Shown: one piece after another, positions 34,664 to 43,066 of the stretch
How positions within the stretch are numbered: position 1 is the first letter of the stretch
How the letters are laid out: the number at the start of each line of letters is the position of its first letter
NCBI RefSeq assembly: GCF_002157685.2
Contig: NZ_AP026738.1
Coordinates: forward strand, 5,704,001-5,768,000
DNA: 64,000 nucleotides
Reading direction: 5' to 3'
Source of the DNA: Comamonas thiooxydans
Lineage (GTDB): Bacteria; Pseudomonadota; Gammaproteobacteria; Burkholderiales; Burkholderiaceae_C
The notes under the pieces: generated by a model
Told to the model about the DNA's origin: nothing
Database searches by the model: none
What the model saw: the letters and a program-made list of their open reading frames with translations, nothing else
Translations under genes and position numbers: made by a program

Positions 34664-35596
34664 ATGAGTGAATCAAAGAACTTACAACGTCTGCCCACCC
34701 GCATAGCCGATGTCGGCGGCATCCCCATCCACCGAGCCATTCCTCAGGCCGCGCTGCGCAAAGTAGGGGCCTGGTGCTTCCTCGACCACGCCGGCCCGGC
34801 CGTCCCCCCTCCACCCGGCATGCAGGTCGGGCCCCATCCTCACATCGGCCTGCAGACTTTCACCTGGATGATCGAGGGTGAGGTACTGCATCGCGACAGC
34901 CTGGGCAGCGAGCAGATCATCCGCCCCGGCCAGGTCAATCTGATGACGGCCGGCCACGGCATTGCCCACTCCGAAGAGGCCCAGACACTGGGCGTGCATG
35001 CAGCCCAGTTGTGGATTGCCTTGCCCGACAGCCATCGCCATATCGCGCCCCGCTTCCAGCATTACCCCGACCTGCCCAGGACCGAGATCGGCGACTTTGC
35101 AGTGACCGTGCTGGCCGGTGAAGCCCTGGGTCTGACGGCCCCCGCAGAAGTCCACTCCCCGCTGATGGGCGTGGACCTTCTGGCCTGCGGCACGGCCGGC
35201 CAAGCGTGCGCCACCATGCCGCTGCGCACCGACTTCGAGCATGCGGTGATGAGCCTGTCAGGCGAGGTGAAGGTTGAAGGCCAGGTGCTGCCCTCGCAGG
35301 AGCTGATCTATCTGCCCGTGGGCACGCAGGAAGTGCAGCTGGAATGCACGCCCGGCAGCCGCCTCATCATCATCGGGGGCGAACCCATGGATGAAGCCAT
35401 CTTGCTGTGGTGGAACTTTGTGGCCCGCACCACCGAAGAGATGCAACAGGCCCAGAAACAGTGGGAGGCAGAGGCGGCCACCGATGCGGAACTCGTCAAC
35501 GGCCAGCCACGCCGTTTTGGCAAGCCTGTGGCTTCGCCTCTGAAGTCGTTGCACTCTCCCTCACTGGCTGGCGTCAGCCTGCGCGCCTCCAGATAA
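34664..35596 (+). CDS. Pirin-family protein (first copy)
   Basis: A 310-aa bicupin. The N-terminal cupin holds the metal-binding residues in PHPHIGLQTFTWMIEGE and GHGIAHSEE, as in human pirin and bacterial YhhW/YhaK quercetinases. A pirin C-terminal domain follows (LLWWNFVARTTEEMQQA). The frame opens 29 codons earlier, but MSESKNLQ with AGGA in front is preferred. Function ranges from quercetin 2,3-dioxygenase to redox-sensing cofactor and cannot be chosen here. A second pirin is at 48416-49471. Confidence 0.88.
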   Translation: MSESKNLQRLPTRIADVGGIPIHRAIPQAALRKVGAWCFLDHAGPAVPPPPGMQVGPHPHIGLQTFTWMIEGEVLHRDSLGSEQIIRPGQVNLMTAGHGIAHSEEAQTLGVHAAQLWIALPDSHRHIAPRFQHYPDLPRTEIGDFAVTVLAGEALGLTAPAEVHSPLMGVDLLACGTAGQACATMPLRTDFEHAVMSLSGEVKVEGQVLPSQELIYLPVGTQEVQLECTPGSRLIIIGGEPMDEAILLWWNFVARTTEEMQQAQKQWEAEAATDAELVNGQPRRFGKPVASPLKSLHSPSLAGVSLRASR

Positions 35597-35610
35597 TCCT
35601 GCCGACGCTT

Positions 35611-35643
35611 ATTCAATTCGCACCAATTTGGTGCGAATTGAAT
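35611..35643 (+). promoter_or_regulatory. NtrC-type palindrome upstream of aspartase
   Basis: A perfect inverted repeat of 15-bp arms with 3-bp spacer whose core is GCACC-N5-GGTGC, the known NtrC enhancer pattern. It lies about 240 bp before the aspartase start and 15 bp behind the pirin stop. It lacks a T tract, which makes a simple terminator less likely. Confidence 0.6.
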
Positions 35644-35799
35644 CTTTCAAAAAGAAAAATAAAAGCATCTTTGCAAGTTTTGATGGATTTTGAAAGCTTT
35701 TAGAGGCAACGCACTCTCTTCAAGAGAAGGCAGCCCAGACGTTATGCATGAAACGTTTGGACTCATGCACGCCAAGCTTTCATAATCGAGCCAACGCCC

Positions 35800-35815
35800 T
35801 GGCCACGAGAATGCG
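35800..35815 (+). promoter_or_regulatory. Sigma54 -24/-12-like element before aspartase
   Basis: TGGCCACGAGAATGCG shows GG and GC separated by 10 bases, the fixed spacing of sigma54 promoters; the flanking bases match the consensus only partly. It is 67 bp before the aspartase start and about 160 bp downstream of the NtrC-like palindrome, a usual enhancer distance. Confidence 0.4.
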
Positions 35816-35882
35816 ACCGCCGCTTTTCGTCCGGGGCGTTGCCACGTCCTGCCCAACTCAACTTTGCAAAGAAAGCCGATCA

Positions 35883-37283
35883 ATGCGTCAAGAACATGAC
35901 TTCATTGGCATCAAAACCATCCCTCCCGACGCGTATTGGGGTGTTCATTCCGCACGCGCAGTGGAGAACTTCCCCATCACCGGTCACTCGGTCGCGCACA
36001 TGCCCGAGCTGATCCGCGCGTTTGCCTTTGTCAAAAAGGCAGCGGCCCAGGCCAATCTGCAGTTTGGCGCCATCAATCTCAAACAAGCCACCGCCATCTC
36101 CCAAGCCTGCGATGATCTGATTTCCGGCCAGCTGCATGAGCAGTTTGTGGTCGATGTGATCCAGGGCGGCGCTGGCACCTCCACGAATATGAACGCCAAT
36201 GAGGTGATCGCCAACCGTGCACTCGAGCACCTGGGATTACCCAAAGGCACGTACGACGTGATCCACCCCAATGATCATGTCAATGCTTCGCAGTCCACCA
36301 ACGACTCCTACCCCACAGCCGTCAAGCTTGCCACCTACGCTGGCATCCAGAAGCTGCTAATCGCCCTGGCCGCGTTGCGCTCTGCTTTCGAAGCCAAGGC
36401 CGGCGAATTCGCCCATATCCTGAAAATCGGCCGCACACAATTACAAGATGCCGTGCCCATGACTTTGGGTCAGGAGTTTTCCGCTTTTGCAGCCATGATC
36501 GCCGACGATGAAAAGCGTCTGCGCGAGTCTGCCTATCTGATGACCGAAGTGAACATGGGTGGCACTGCCATCGGCACCGGCATCAATGCTCCCGTGGGTT
36601 ACACCGATGCCGTGATCAAGGCACTGGCGGAAATCTCGGGCGTGCCCGTGGTCAGGGCGGCAGACCTGATCGCCGCCACCGGCGACACCGGCGCCTTTGC
36701 CGACATTTCCGGCATCTTGAAGCGTATTGCCGTCAAGCTGTCCAAGATCAGCAACGACCTGCGCCTGCTCTCTTCCGGCCCTCAGGCGGGTGTGGCAGAC
36801 ATCAAGCTGCCGGCGCGCCAGGCCGGCTCGTCCATCATGCCCGGCAAGGTGAATCCCGTGATTCCCGAGGTCATGAACCAGGTCTGCTTTGAAGTGATAG
36901 GCAACGATGCCGCCATCACCATGGCCGTGGAAGCCGGCCAGTTGCAGCTCAACGCCTTCGAGCCGCTGATGGCCTGGGCTCTGCACAAAAGCCTGAGCCA
37001 CCTGAGCAGCGCCTGCAAGACGCTGCAAGTCAACTGCGTGGAAGGCATTGTGGCCAATGAAGCGCTGCTGGATTCCCGCATTGCCGAGTCGGTGACGCTG
37101 GTGACGGCGCTGAACCCTCTGATCGGCTACGAAAAGGCCGCCAAAATTGCCAAGACCGCCATTGCCAACGGCAAGCAGATTGCCGTGGTGGCGGAAGAAC
37201 TGGGCATCATGAGCCGGACCGAAATGAACAAGCTGCTGGTCGCCGACAAGCTGACCCAGGCCGGCGCATTGACCGCCGCATAA
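35883..37283 (+). CDS. aspA: Aspartate ammonia-lyase (aspartase)
   Basis: A 466-aa member of the fumarase/aspartase superfamily that deaminates L-aspartate to fumarate and ammonia. Conserved blocks are GGAGTSTNMNANEV (96-109), the HPNDHVNASQSTNDSYPTA block and the mobile-loop signature GSSIMPGKVN (315-324). The sequence resembles aspartase more than fumarase C (it begins with HDFIGIKTIPPDAYWGVHSARA). An upstream frame is open but MRQEHDF is the family start. Fumarase C is the only serious alternative. An NtrC-like site and a sigma54-like element upstream suggest nitrogen control. Confidence 0.92.
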   Translation: MRQEHDFIGIKTIPPDAYWGVHSARAVENFPITGHSVAHMPELIRAFAFVKKAAAQANLQFGAINLKQATAISQACDDLISGQLHEQFVVDVIQGGAGTSTNMNANEVIANRALEHLGLPKGTYDVIHPNDHVNASQSTNDSYPTAVKLATYAGIQKLLIALAALRSAFEAKAGEFAHILKIGRTQLQDAVPMTLGQEFSAFAAMIADDEKRLRESAYLMTEVNMGGTAIGTGINAPVGYTDAVIKALAEISGVPVVRAADLIAATGDTGAFADISGILKRIAVKLSKISNDLRLLSSGPQAGVADIKLPARQAGSSIMPGKVNPVIPEVMNQVCFEVIGNDAAITMAVEAGQLQLNAFEPLMAWALHKSLSHLSSACKTLQVNCVEGIVANEALLDSRIAESVTLVTALNPLIGYEKAAKIAKTAIANGKQIAVVAEELGIMSRTEMNKLLVADKLTQAGALTAA

Positions 37284-37305
37284 GCACACTCTTTATCGAC
37301 AATGC

Positions 37306-37340
37306 AAAAGGGCATGTTCGCCATGAACATGCCCTTTTTG
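37306..37340 (+). terminator. Terminator of aspartase
   Basis: A perfect 14-bp stem (AAAAGGGCATGTTC with its complement, loop of 5) ends in a T run 23 bp behind the aspA stop. Confidence 0.9.
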
Positions 37341-37407
37341 ATTGATATGGTTTTAATAGCTTTCCACGCCTGTATTCAAAGGGCTGAAAGCCTAAAACGC
37401 TTCATAC

Positions 37408-37785
37408 TCAAGCCACTGCGGCATTCTCGTCACTGGGGTCATCCACGCCGCGTACGCTTTCACGCAGATTTTTGTCCTTGAGCTTGCCAAGATCGGTCTC
37501 CACCGCGCGTTTGAGCTTTTCGATCGCTGCGCTGAAGGCCTCCTTGACCTTTTCGGCTTCCGCATTCACTGCAATGGGGGGGCGACCTGTGGCCCGGGTC
37601 TCGAGCACACAGCGTTTGCCTGGGCCGCCCGTGGTCTTGAGGGCATCAACGCCCGTGAGGAAGACCTCCACACGCACCACATACTCCTTCAGGCGGGCCA
37701 GCTTGGCATTGATCTCCTCCTGCGCCCATTGAGCCAGAGACTCTCCACCCTGGATGGAATCGTCGGCATGAACCTGTACTTGCAT
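37408..37785 (-). CDS. HPF/RaiA-like ribosome-associated protein
   Basis: A 125-aa protein with the beta-alpha-beta-beta-beta-alpha pattern of the HPF/RaiA family: an N-terminal strand and helix (ALAQWAQEEINAKLARL), strands ending in KRCVLETRATGRPP, and a C-terminal helix (AFSAAIEKLKRAVETDLG). A perfect AGGAGG stands before MQVQVHAD; the frame further upstream lacks support. It would bind the 30S decoding region and dimerise or silence ribosomes, but the similarity is weaker than for the HPF at 45910-46269. An unrelated dodecin-like role cannot be excluded. Confidence 0.72.
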   Translation of the reverse strand: MQVQVHADDSIQGGESLAQWAQEEINAKLARLKEYVVRVEVFLTGVDALKTTGGPGKRCVLETRATGRPPIAVNAEAEKVKEAFSAAIEKLKRAVETDLGKLKDKNLRESVRGVDDPSDENAAVA

Positions 37786-38034
37786 GCAAATCCTCCTAGT
37801 CACCAAATGCCGCAACCGCTGCGGCGAAATCTGTAGGGGTGCCATAAAGGCAGGCGAAAACATCGTAACGCCAGAACCTTGTTCTGCCCATCGGGGCTTG
37901 TTACGCCAGCAAAGGACAGGGGCTTTGAGCATTGTGGAGGCAGCTTCTCCCGGATTTGAAAGAGATAGCAACAAGGGTAGGTTCTATGAGCTTTGCCCTT
38001 GAGCCAAAGCAAAAAGTGCTGACCGGTGATTTGC

Positions 38035-38057
38035 AAAAAGTAAGCGTTTTTACGCCT
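38035..38057 (-). terminator. Weak terminator behind exbD
   Basis: A short 6-bp stem (AAGCGT / ACGCCT, one mismatch) followed on the minus strand by ACTTTTTG, 8-30 bp behind the exbD stop. Confidence 0.4.
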
Positions 38058-38064
38058 CGGGCCG

Positions 38065-38508
38065 TCAGTTAATGCCAGCCTTCGATTCAGGCTCCGCGAC
38101 AAAGCCGATGCGCGTCAGGCCTGCTGCGTGGGCCCAGCCCATGACCTGTACCACGCGACCATAGGGCACGCTGGTGTCGGCACGCAACTGCACCTCGGCC
38201 TGAGGATTGCGCCGCCCCAGCTCTTCAAGTTGTTGCTGCACTGCCGCATCGTCCGCCACGGCCCCCTGAATCCAGATTTCGCCGGCAGGGCTGACCTCCA
38301 CCATCAAGGCATCGCTCTTGCTCACGGAAGTCTGCTGCACTGCTGTTTGCGCCTTGGGCAGTTGCACGCGCAAGGTGGCAGCCAGCATGGGAGCAGCCAG
38401 AATGAAGATCACCACCAGCACCAGCATCACATCCACCAGCGGCGTGACATTGATGGTGTTGATCGGGGTTTCCGCCCCCTGACGGCGGCTCATGCGACCG
38501 AATGCCAT
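38065..38508 (-). CDS. exbD: ExbD/TolR-type biopolymer transport protein
   Basis: A 147-aa single-span inner-membrane protein. The TM helix (about 22-45, TPLVDVMLVLVVIFILAAP) carries Asp26, the proton-conducting residue of ExbD/TolR/MotB stators, and a periplasmic domain follows. It lies 11 bp behind the exbB stop, so the two form the proton channel that energises TonB. No tonB gene is in the window. TolR would be expected in a tol-pal cluster, which is absent, so ExbD is preferred. Confidence 0.9.
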   Translation of the reverse strand: MAFGRMSRRQGAETPINTINVTPLVDVMLVLVVIFILAAPMLAATLRVQLPKAQTAVQQTSVSKSDALMVEVSPAGEIWIQGAVADDAAVQQQLEELGRRNPQAEVQLRADTSVPYGRVVQVMGWAHAAGLTRIGFVAEPESKAGIN

Positions 38509-38519
38509 GACGCCATCCT

Positions 38520-39179
38520 TTATGAAGCATCCACTCCGAACTGGGCATGCAGATCATGGGCAAACCCCTCCAGCACAGCCTCTAGCTGGCTGGCCGAGCG
38601 CCCGAGCAGGTTATAGGCCAGCACGGCAGGCAAAGCGACAGCCAGACCGGCGGCCGTCATGACCAGGGCTTCGCCCACAGGCCCGGCAAGCTGAGCGATA
38701 TCGACCTGACCGCTGCCCGCCAGCGTTCCCAGTGCATGGTGAATGCCCCAGACCGTCCCCAACAGGCCCACAAACGGTGCCGTTGCACCAATGGTGGCGA
38801 GCAGGGTCTGACCCCATTGCAATTGGGTCGATGCCTGGCCCAGAGCCTCACGCAGGCTGCGCAACAACCGCTGCCCCTGCGCCGCGCGTTGCGCCAGAGA
38901 GCCTTGCGCAGCCATTCCGCCCTGCGCCACGGCATCGGCCATGGCCTGTACCAGCCCCGGTCTATCCAGCGCCTTGACCTGCGCCATAGCCTGGACCAGA
39001 TCGGGCATCTGCCAGAACGCAGCCACGGCCTGCGGCACGCTTCGGCGCGCTACGGCCATAAACCAGAGCTTGTAGAGGATGACCACCCAGCTGAGCACGG
39101 ACATCAGCAGCATCAAGGCCGCCGTCGCCCATGTGACCGCATCGCCCTCTGCCAGCCATTGCCACATTCCTGCAGACAT
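38520..39179 (-). CDS. exbB: ExbB/TolQ-type proton channel protein
   Basis: A 219-aa inner-membrane protein of the MotA/TolQ/ExbB family. TM1 is at about 17-37, and two further helices follow a cytoplasmic loop (TLLATIGATAPFVGLLGTVWGIHHAL and GEALVMTAAGLAVALPAVLAYNLL), with the conserved Thr/Pro/Gly positions of the channel. It pairs with exbD. Two genes upstream is dapB, separated by a hairpin. Fur, 1.7 kb away and divergent from bamE, could govern iron-dependent expression, but no clear Fur box was found. Confidence 0.9.
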   Translation of the reverse strand: MSAGMWQWLAEGDAVTWATAALMLLMSVLSWVVILYKLWFMAVARRSVPQAVAAFWQMPDLVQAMAQVKALDRPGLVQAMADAVAQGGMAAQGSLAQRAAQGQRLLRSLREALGQASTQLQWGQTLLATIGATAPFVGLLGTVWGIHHALGTLAGSGQVDIAQLAGPVGEALVMTAAGLAVALPAVLAYNLLGRSASQLEAVLEGFAHDLHAQFGVDAS

Positions 39180-39204
39180 CGCTCACCTCGCTCCCAGAAA
39201 CAGC

Positions 39205-39225
39205 AAGGGGCCGTCACGGCCCCTT
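39205..39225 (-). terminator. Hairpin between dapB and exbB
   Basis: A 9-bp stem (AAGGGGCCG / CGGCCCCTT, loop TCA) in the 60-bp gap behind the dapB stop. No T tract follows, so it may attenuate rather than stop transcription into exbB. Confidence 0.4.
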
Positions 39226-39239
39226 TGCAAATTGCGCGG

Positions 39240-40073
39240 TCAGCGCAGATTCAGCACATCGTACATATCGTACTGGCCAGTCTTTTTGTCGGCCAGATAG
39301 GCCACGGCGCGCAGGCTGCCGTTGGCATAGCCTGCACGGCTGCTGGACTTGTGCGAGATCTCGATGCGCTCGCCGGTACCGGCAAACAGCACGGTGTGAT
39401 CGCCCACGATATCGCCGCCGCGCACGGTGGCAAAGCCAATGGTGTCGGCCTTGCGCTCTCCGGTGTGGCCGAAGCGCTCATACACGGCACGGTCGGCCAG
39501 CTTGGTGCCCTGGGCTTCGGCAATCACTTCGCCCATCTTCAGGGCCGTTCCAGAAGGTGCGTCGACCTTGTGCTTATGGTGAGCCTCGACGATCTCGATG
39601 TCGTAGCCGCCTTGCTGCAAGGCCTTGGCCGCCATCTCCAGCAGCTTGAAGGTCACGTTCACGCCCACGCTCATATTGGGGGCAAAAACGATGGAAGTCT
39701 TTTGGGCAAACTCGGCGATCTGCGTCTTTTGCTCATCCGAGAAGCCTGTGGTGCCGATGACCACGCCAACGCCCAGATCGGCTGCAACGGCCAGGTGCTC
39801 CATCGTGCCTTCGGGGCGCGTGAAGTCGATCAGGCAGTCGGCCTTCGACAGGGCTTCGCGCACATCGCTTTCGATCTTCAACCCGCTTGGCTTACCCAGG
39901 AATGCAGAAGGATCGGTGCCGATGGCAGGGCTGTCGGCGCGGTCCAGTGCCGCAGCCAGCACGCAGTCGCTGCTGTTCAGAATCGCTTCGATCAGCATAT
40001 GGCCCATGCGGCCGGAGGCACCCGCCACAGCAACGCGCTGAGGGGTGGAGGAATGGGTGGTGGATGCGGTCAT
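39240..40073 (-). CDS. dapB: 4-hydroxy-tetrahydrodipicolinate reductase
   Basis: A 277-aa enzyme of lysine and meso-diaminopimelate synthesis that reduces the dihydrodipicolinate intermediate with NAD(P)H. The Rossmann loop VAGASGRMG is near the N-terminus, and the C-terminal signature [20 protein letters not shown] carries the catalytic His and Lys. The length is normal. The dapB gene is followed by exbB after a hairpin and preceded by bamE; the bamE-dapB pairing is common in this family of bacteria. Confidence 0.95.
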   Translation of the reverse strand: MTASTTHSSTPQRVAVAGASGRMGHMLIEAILNSSDCVLAAALDRADSPAIGTDPSAFLGKPSGLKIESDVREALSKADCLIDFTRPEGTMEHLAVAADLGVGVVIGTTGFSDEQKTQIAEFAQKTSIVFAPNMSVGVNVTFKLLEMAAKALQQGGYDIEIVEAHHKHKVDAPSGTALKMGEVIAEAQGTKLADRAVYERFGHTGERKADTIGFATVRGGDIVGDHTVLFAGTGERIEISHKSSSRAGYANGSLRAVAYLADKKTGQYDMYDVLNLR

Positions 40074-40179
40074 GGCGCTATCACTCGATCAAATGAAAGA
40101 CGGCAGGATCGCATCCACGCCGTCATAAAAAGAGAGCATCCACCGCTTTCTGCAAGCGGGGAACAACCTGTTCTGATGC

Positions 40180-40737
40180 TTAACGCGATTCCAGCGAAGG
40201 ATAGCTGGTGGCGGCGGGCGGCAGATTGGCCGCAGCCTGCTCGGCTTCGGTGTTATTGCGTGCGGGGTATTTGGCCAGCTGGGCTTCGCTGGCTTCCAGC
40301 TGCGGAACCTTGGGCGTGCCCTTCATGCCTTTGAGGCTGGCCACGAAATCGGCCTCGGAAGGCATCTCGTCACCTTCGGCGCGCGCAAAGGCGTCGCCAT
40401 TGAAGAAGACGGTGAGCTTGCGGATCTGCGACTCCACACCAGGGCGATTGATGGTGAACACGTATTCCCAGCGATCGCCGTGGAACACGCTGGTCACGAG
40501 CGGTGTGCCCAGGATGTCGCGAATCTGCTGACGGCTCATGCCGGGCTGCAAGGCCTCGACCTGTTCCTTGGACACGAAATTGCCCTGCACCACATCGATC
40601 TTGTAAGGAGTGACGGCGTTGGCAACACGGTGCGCGGCGCCATCGATACTATTGCAGCCGGCCAGTGCCGCTGCGATTGCCAACGTCAGGGCCAGACCTG
40701 CGCGGCTACGGGCTTGAACATGCATGGGTAATGGCAT
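40180..40737 (-). CDS. bamE: Outer-membrane protein assembly factor BamE (OmlA/SmpA), long form
   Basis: A 185-aa outer-membrane lipoprotein of the Bam complex that inserts beta-barrels. The lipobox LAGC puts the acylated cysteine at 28. The SmpA/OmlA domain (NFVSKEQVEALQPGMSRQQIRDILGTPLV ... WEYVFTINRPG) is complete. The C-terminus extends about 60 residues beyond the E. coli protein with low-complexity segments. The start could be four codons later (MHVQARSR). It is divergent from fur, as in many beta- and gammaproteobacteria. Confidence 0.93.
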   Translation of the reverse strand: MPLPMHVQARSRAGLALTLAIAAALAGCNSIDGAAHRVANAVTPYKIDVVQGNFVSKEQVEALQPGMSRQQIRDILGTPLVTSVFHGDRWEYVFTINRPGVESQIRKLTVFFNGDAFARAEGDEMPSEADFVASLKGMKGTPKVPQLEASEAQLAKYPARNNTEAEQAAANLPPAATSYPSLESR

Positions 40738-40871
40738 AGGGATATGATCGGGTTCATTGTAGCGGCAGGCCCCGGAGACACTTGGAGATTCCCTTTATCT
40801 GCGTGTAAAGCTTCTCCTTAAACAAGTGAGTCCAGCCTTCCATGTGCCCGTAGTCCACCAAGAGAGCCGAC

Positions 40872-41297
40872 ATGAAAAATATTGATGAACTCAAAAGCAC
40901 GGGCCTCAAAGCCACTTTGCCGCGTCTGAAAATCCTGGAAATCTTCCAGAAGGGAGCCCAGCGCCACATGACGGCGGAAGATGTTTTCCGCGTGCTGCTG
41001 GACGAGCGCTCGGACATCGGTCTGGCCACGGTTTACCGCGTGCTGACCCAGTTCGAGCAGGCCGGCATCCTGATCCGCAGCAACTTCGAAAGCGGCAAGG
41101 CCGTCTACGAGCTCAACGAAGGTCAGCACCACGACCACTTCGTCTGCACCAGCTGCGGCAAGGTTGAAGAGTTCTATGACGCCGAAATCGAAAAGCGCCA
41201 GAACCTGATCGCCAAGGAAAAGGGCTGGGTGATCCAGGATCACTCCATGGCGCTCTACGGTCAGTGCGCCGAATGCGCCACACGCGCCGCCAAGTAA
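40872..41297 (+). CDS. fur: Ferric uptake regulator
   Basis: A 141-aa iron-responsive repressor. The N-terminal winged helix ([16 protein letters not shown] ... [17 protein letters not shown]) and the metal-binding C-terminal domain with [16 protein letters not shown] and a CAECA-type motif are present. GAGAG lies upstream of the ATG. Divergent placement from bamE is the usual order. Regulation by its own product is likely but no clear Fur box could be fixed by eye. Confidence 0.95.
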   Translation: MKNIDELKSTGLKATLPRLKILEIFQKGAQRHMTAEDVFRVLLDERSDIGLATVYRVLTQFEQAGILIRSNFESGKAVYELNEGQHHDHFVCTSCGKVEEFYDAEIEKRQNLIAKEKGWVIQDHSMALYGQCAECATRAAK

Positions 41298-41459
41298 GAA
41301 CGCAAAACGCGACGGCGAACCCAGGGGCAGGACATGCAGATGTCTTGCCCTTTTTACATTTGGTGAGGACTTCTTTACATAGCTCCATCAAGCCTCGAAC
41401 CAAACGCGAGCCGGACTGCGTATGCTGCAGTCATTCCCGCGCTTGAGGAGACCCGGTTC

Positions 41460-43055
41460 ATGCGGCTGCTACCGTTTTCACCTGTCCAGGGCCTGCTCTG
41501 TCTGGCCGCCCTCGCCTTGACCGCCTGTGCACCGCTGCCCCCCTCATCGGGCCGCCCCAGCGCCGAGGTACTGCAGACGCTGAACAGCAGCGCCCTGCCC
41601 GACAAGCCCAGCGCGCTGCAAAGCCAGCAATGGCTGGACCGGGTCACCTGGGGTGCCACCGACCATGATGCCGCCCGGCTGCAGCAGCAAGGCCTGAAGC
41701 GCTGGCTGGCCGCCCAGCTCAGCCCCTCCACCGCGCCCATGCCTGCCGAGGTGCAGCAGCACATCGACGCCCTGGGCATCAGCCAGAAGCCCATGACGCA
41801 GATCCAGCGCGAAATTGCCGACCAGCGCCTGGCCATTCGCAACAGCCAGGATCCCGAGGAGGCCGCCAAACTGCGCAGCGAGCTGCAGCGCCAGCTCAAT
41901 CAGCTCGGTGCCGAAGCCCAGAAACGCCAGATCTGGCGCGCGCTTTACTCGCCCCACCAGCTGCAGGAGCAAATGACCTGGTTCTGGATGAATCACTTCA
42001 ACGTCAGCACCCGCAAGGGCGATGTGCGCATGTGGGTGGGCGACTACGAGGAACAGGCCATTCGCCCCCATGCGCTGGGCAAATTCCGCGAGCTGCTGAC
42101 GGCCAGCATGCGCCATCCGGCCATGCTGCTGTATCTGGACAATGCCAGCAATGCCGCCGGGCGCATCAATGAAAACTACGCTCGCGAACTGCTGGAGCTG
42201 CACACCATGGGCGTGGGCAGCGGCTACACCCAGGCCGATGTGCAGGCCATGGCCCATGTGCTGACCGGTGTGGGCTTCTCCACCCGGGAAGCCGATGCCC
42301 CGCCACCCAGGCTGCGCCCCGAACGCCAGGGCGACTATCTGCGCCATGGCTTCTTCGAATTCAACCCCAATCGCCACGACTACACGCCCCAGGTCTTGCT
42401 CGGCAGGCCGCTGGAAAAAAGCGGACTGGCCCAGGTCAACGAGGCGGTAGATCGCATCGTGGCCTCGCCCGTCACTGCGCGCTTCATAGCACGCAAGCTC
42501 TGCGTCTATTTTCTCGGCGACAAGCCGCCCCAGGCCGTGGTCGAGCGCACGGCCCAGGCTTTCGAACGCAGCCATGGCGATATTGCCGCCACGCTGGCGG
42601 CCCTGCTGAGCGACCCGCAGGCTCAGCAGTTCGGCCAGGGCTTCAAGGACCCGGTCCACTATGTGCTGGGCGCCACGCGCCTGGCCTATGACCAGCGCGT
42701 GGCCAGCGACGTGTCCCCGGTACAGAACTGGCTCAACCAGCTGGGCCAGCCGTTGTACGGCCACGAAACGCCCGACGGCTACCCCGTGACGCAATCGGAC
42801 TGGTCCAGCTCCGGCCAGATGAATGCCCGCTTCGAGGTGGCAAGGCAGATTGGCAGCCGCGGCGCGCTGCTGTTCCGCAACAGCCCGCAGCAGCCACTGG
42901 AGAAACCGCCCTATCCCGACCTGGACAAGCGCAGCAGCGTCCAGGCTCGCGTGCCGGCATTGGGTGCCGCCACACGCGCCGCACTGGCCCAGGCCAGGAA
43001 CCCGGCGGACTGGAACAGCTTTTTCCTCTCCGCCCCCGAAATGATGTACCGCTAA
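41460..43055 (+). CDS. DUF1800-family exported lipoprotein
   Basis: A 531-aa protein with a lipoprotein signal (LTAC, acyl Cys23), so it is membrane-anchored outside the cytoplasm. Conserved DUF1800 segments include NHFNVSTRKGDVRMWVGDYE, HPAMLLYLDNASN, NYARELLELHTMGV and FIARKLCVYFLGD. GAGGAG precedes the ATG. It is followed by a DUF1501 gene after 11 bp; this pair is found together in many bacteria, but its activity is unknown. The pairing suggests one exported complex. Confidence 0.88.
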   Translation: MRLLPFSPVQGLLCLAALALTACAPLPPSSGRPSAEVLQTLNSSALPDKPSALQSQQWLDRVTWGATDHDAARLQQQGLKRWLAAQLSPSTAPMPAEVQQHIDALGISQKPMTQIQREIADQRLAIRNSQDPEEAAKLRSELQRQLNQLGAEAQKRQIWRALYSPHQLQEQMTWFWMNHFNVSTRKGDVRMWVGDYEEQAIRPHALGKFRELLTASMRHPAMLLYLDNASNAAGRINENYARELLELHTMGVGSGYTQADVQAMAHVLTGVGFSTREADAPPPRLRPERQGDYLRHGFFEFNPNRHDYTPQVLLGRPLEKSGLAQVNEAVDRIVASPVTARFIARKLCVYFLGDKPPQAVVERTAQAFERSHGDIAATLAALLSDPQAQQFGQGFKDPVHYVLGATRLAYDQRVASDVSPVQNWLNQLGQPLYGHETPDGYPVTQSDWSSSGQMNARFEVARQIGSRGALLFRNSPQQPLEKPPYPDLDKRSSVQARVPALGAATRAALAQARNPADWNSFFLSAPEMMYR

Positions 43056-43066
43056 GGAGGGCAGCC

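Noticed and set aside
38736..40334. A 532-codon plus-strand frame opposite exbB and dapB
   Set aside because: It has no motif and overlaps three well-supported minus-strand genes.
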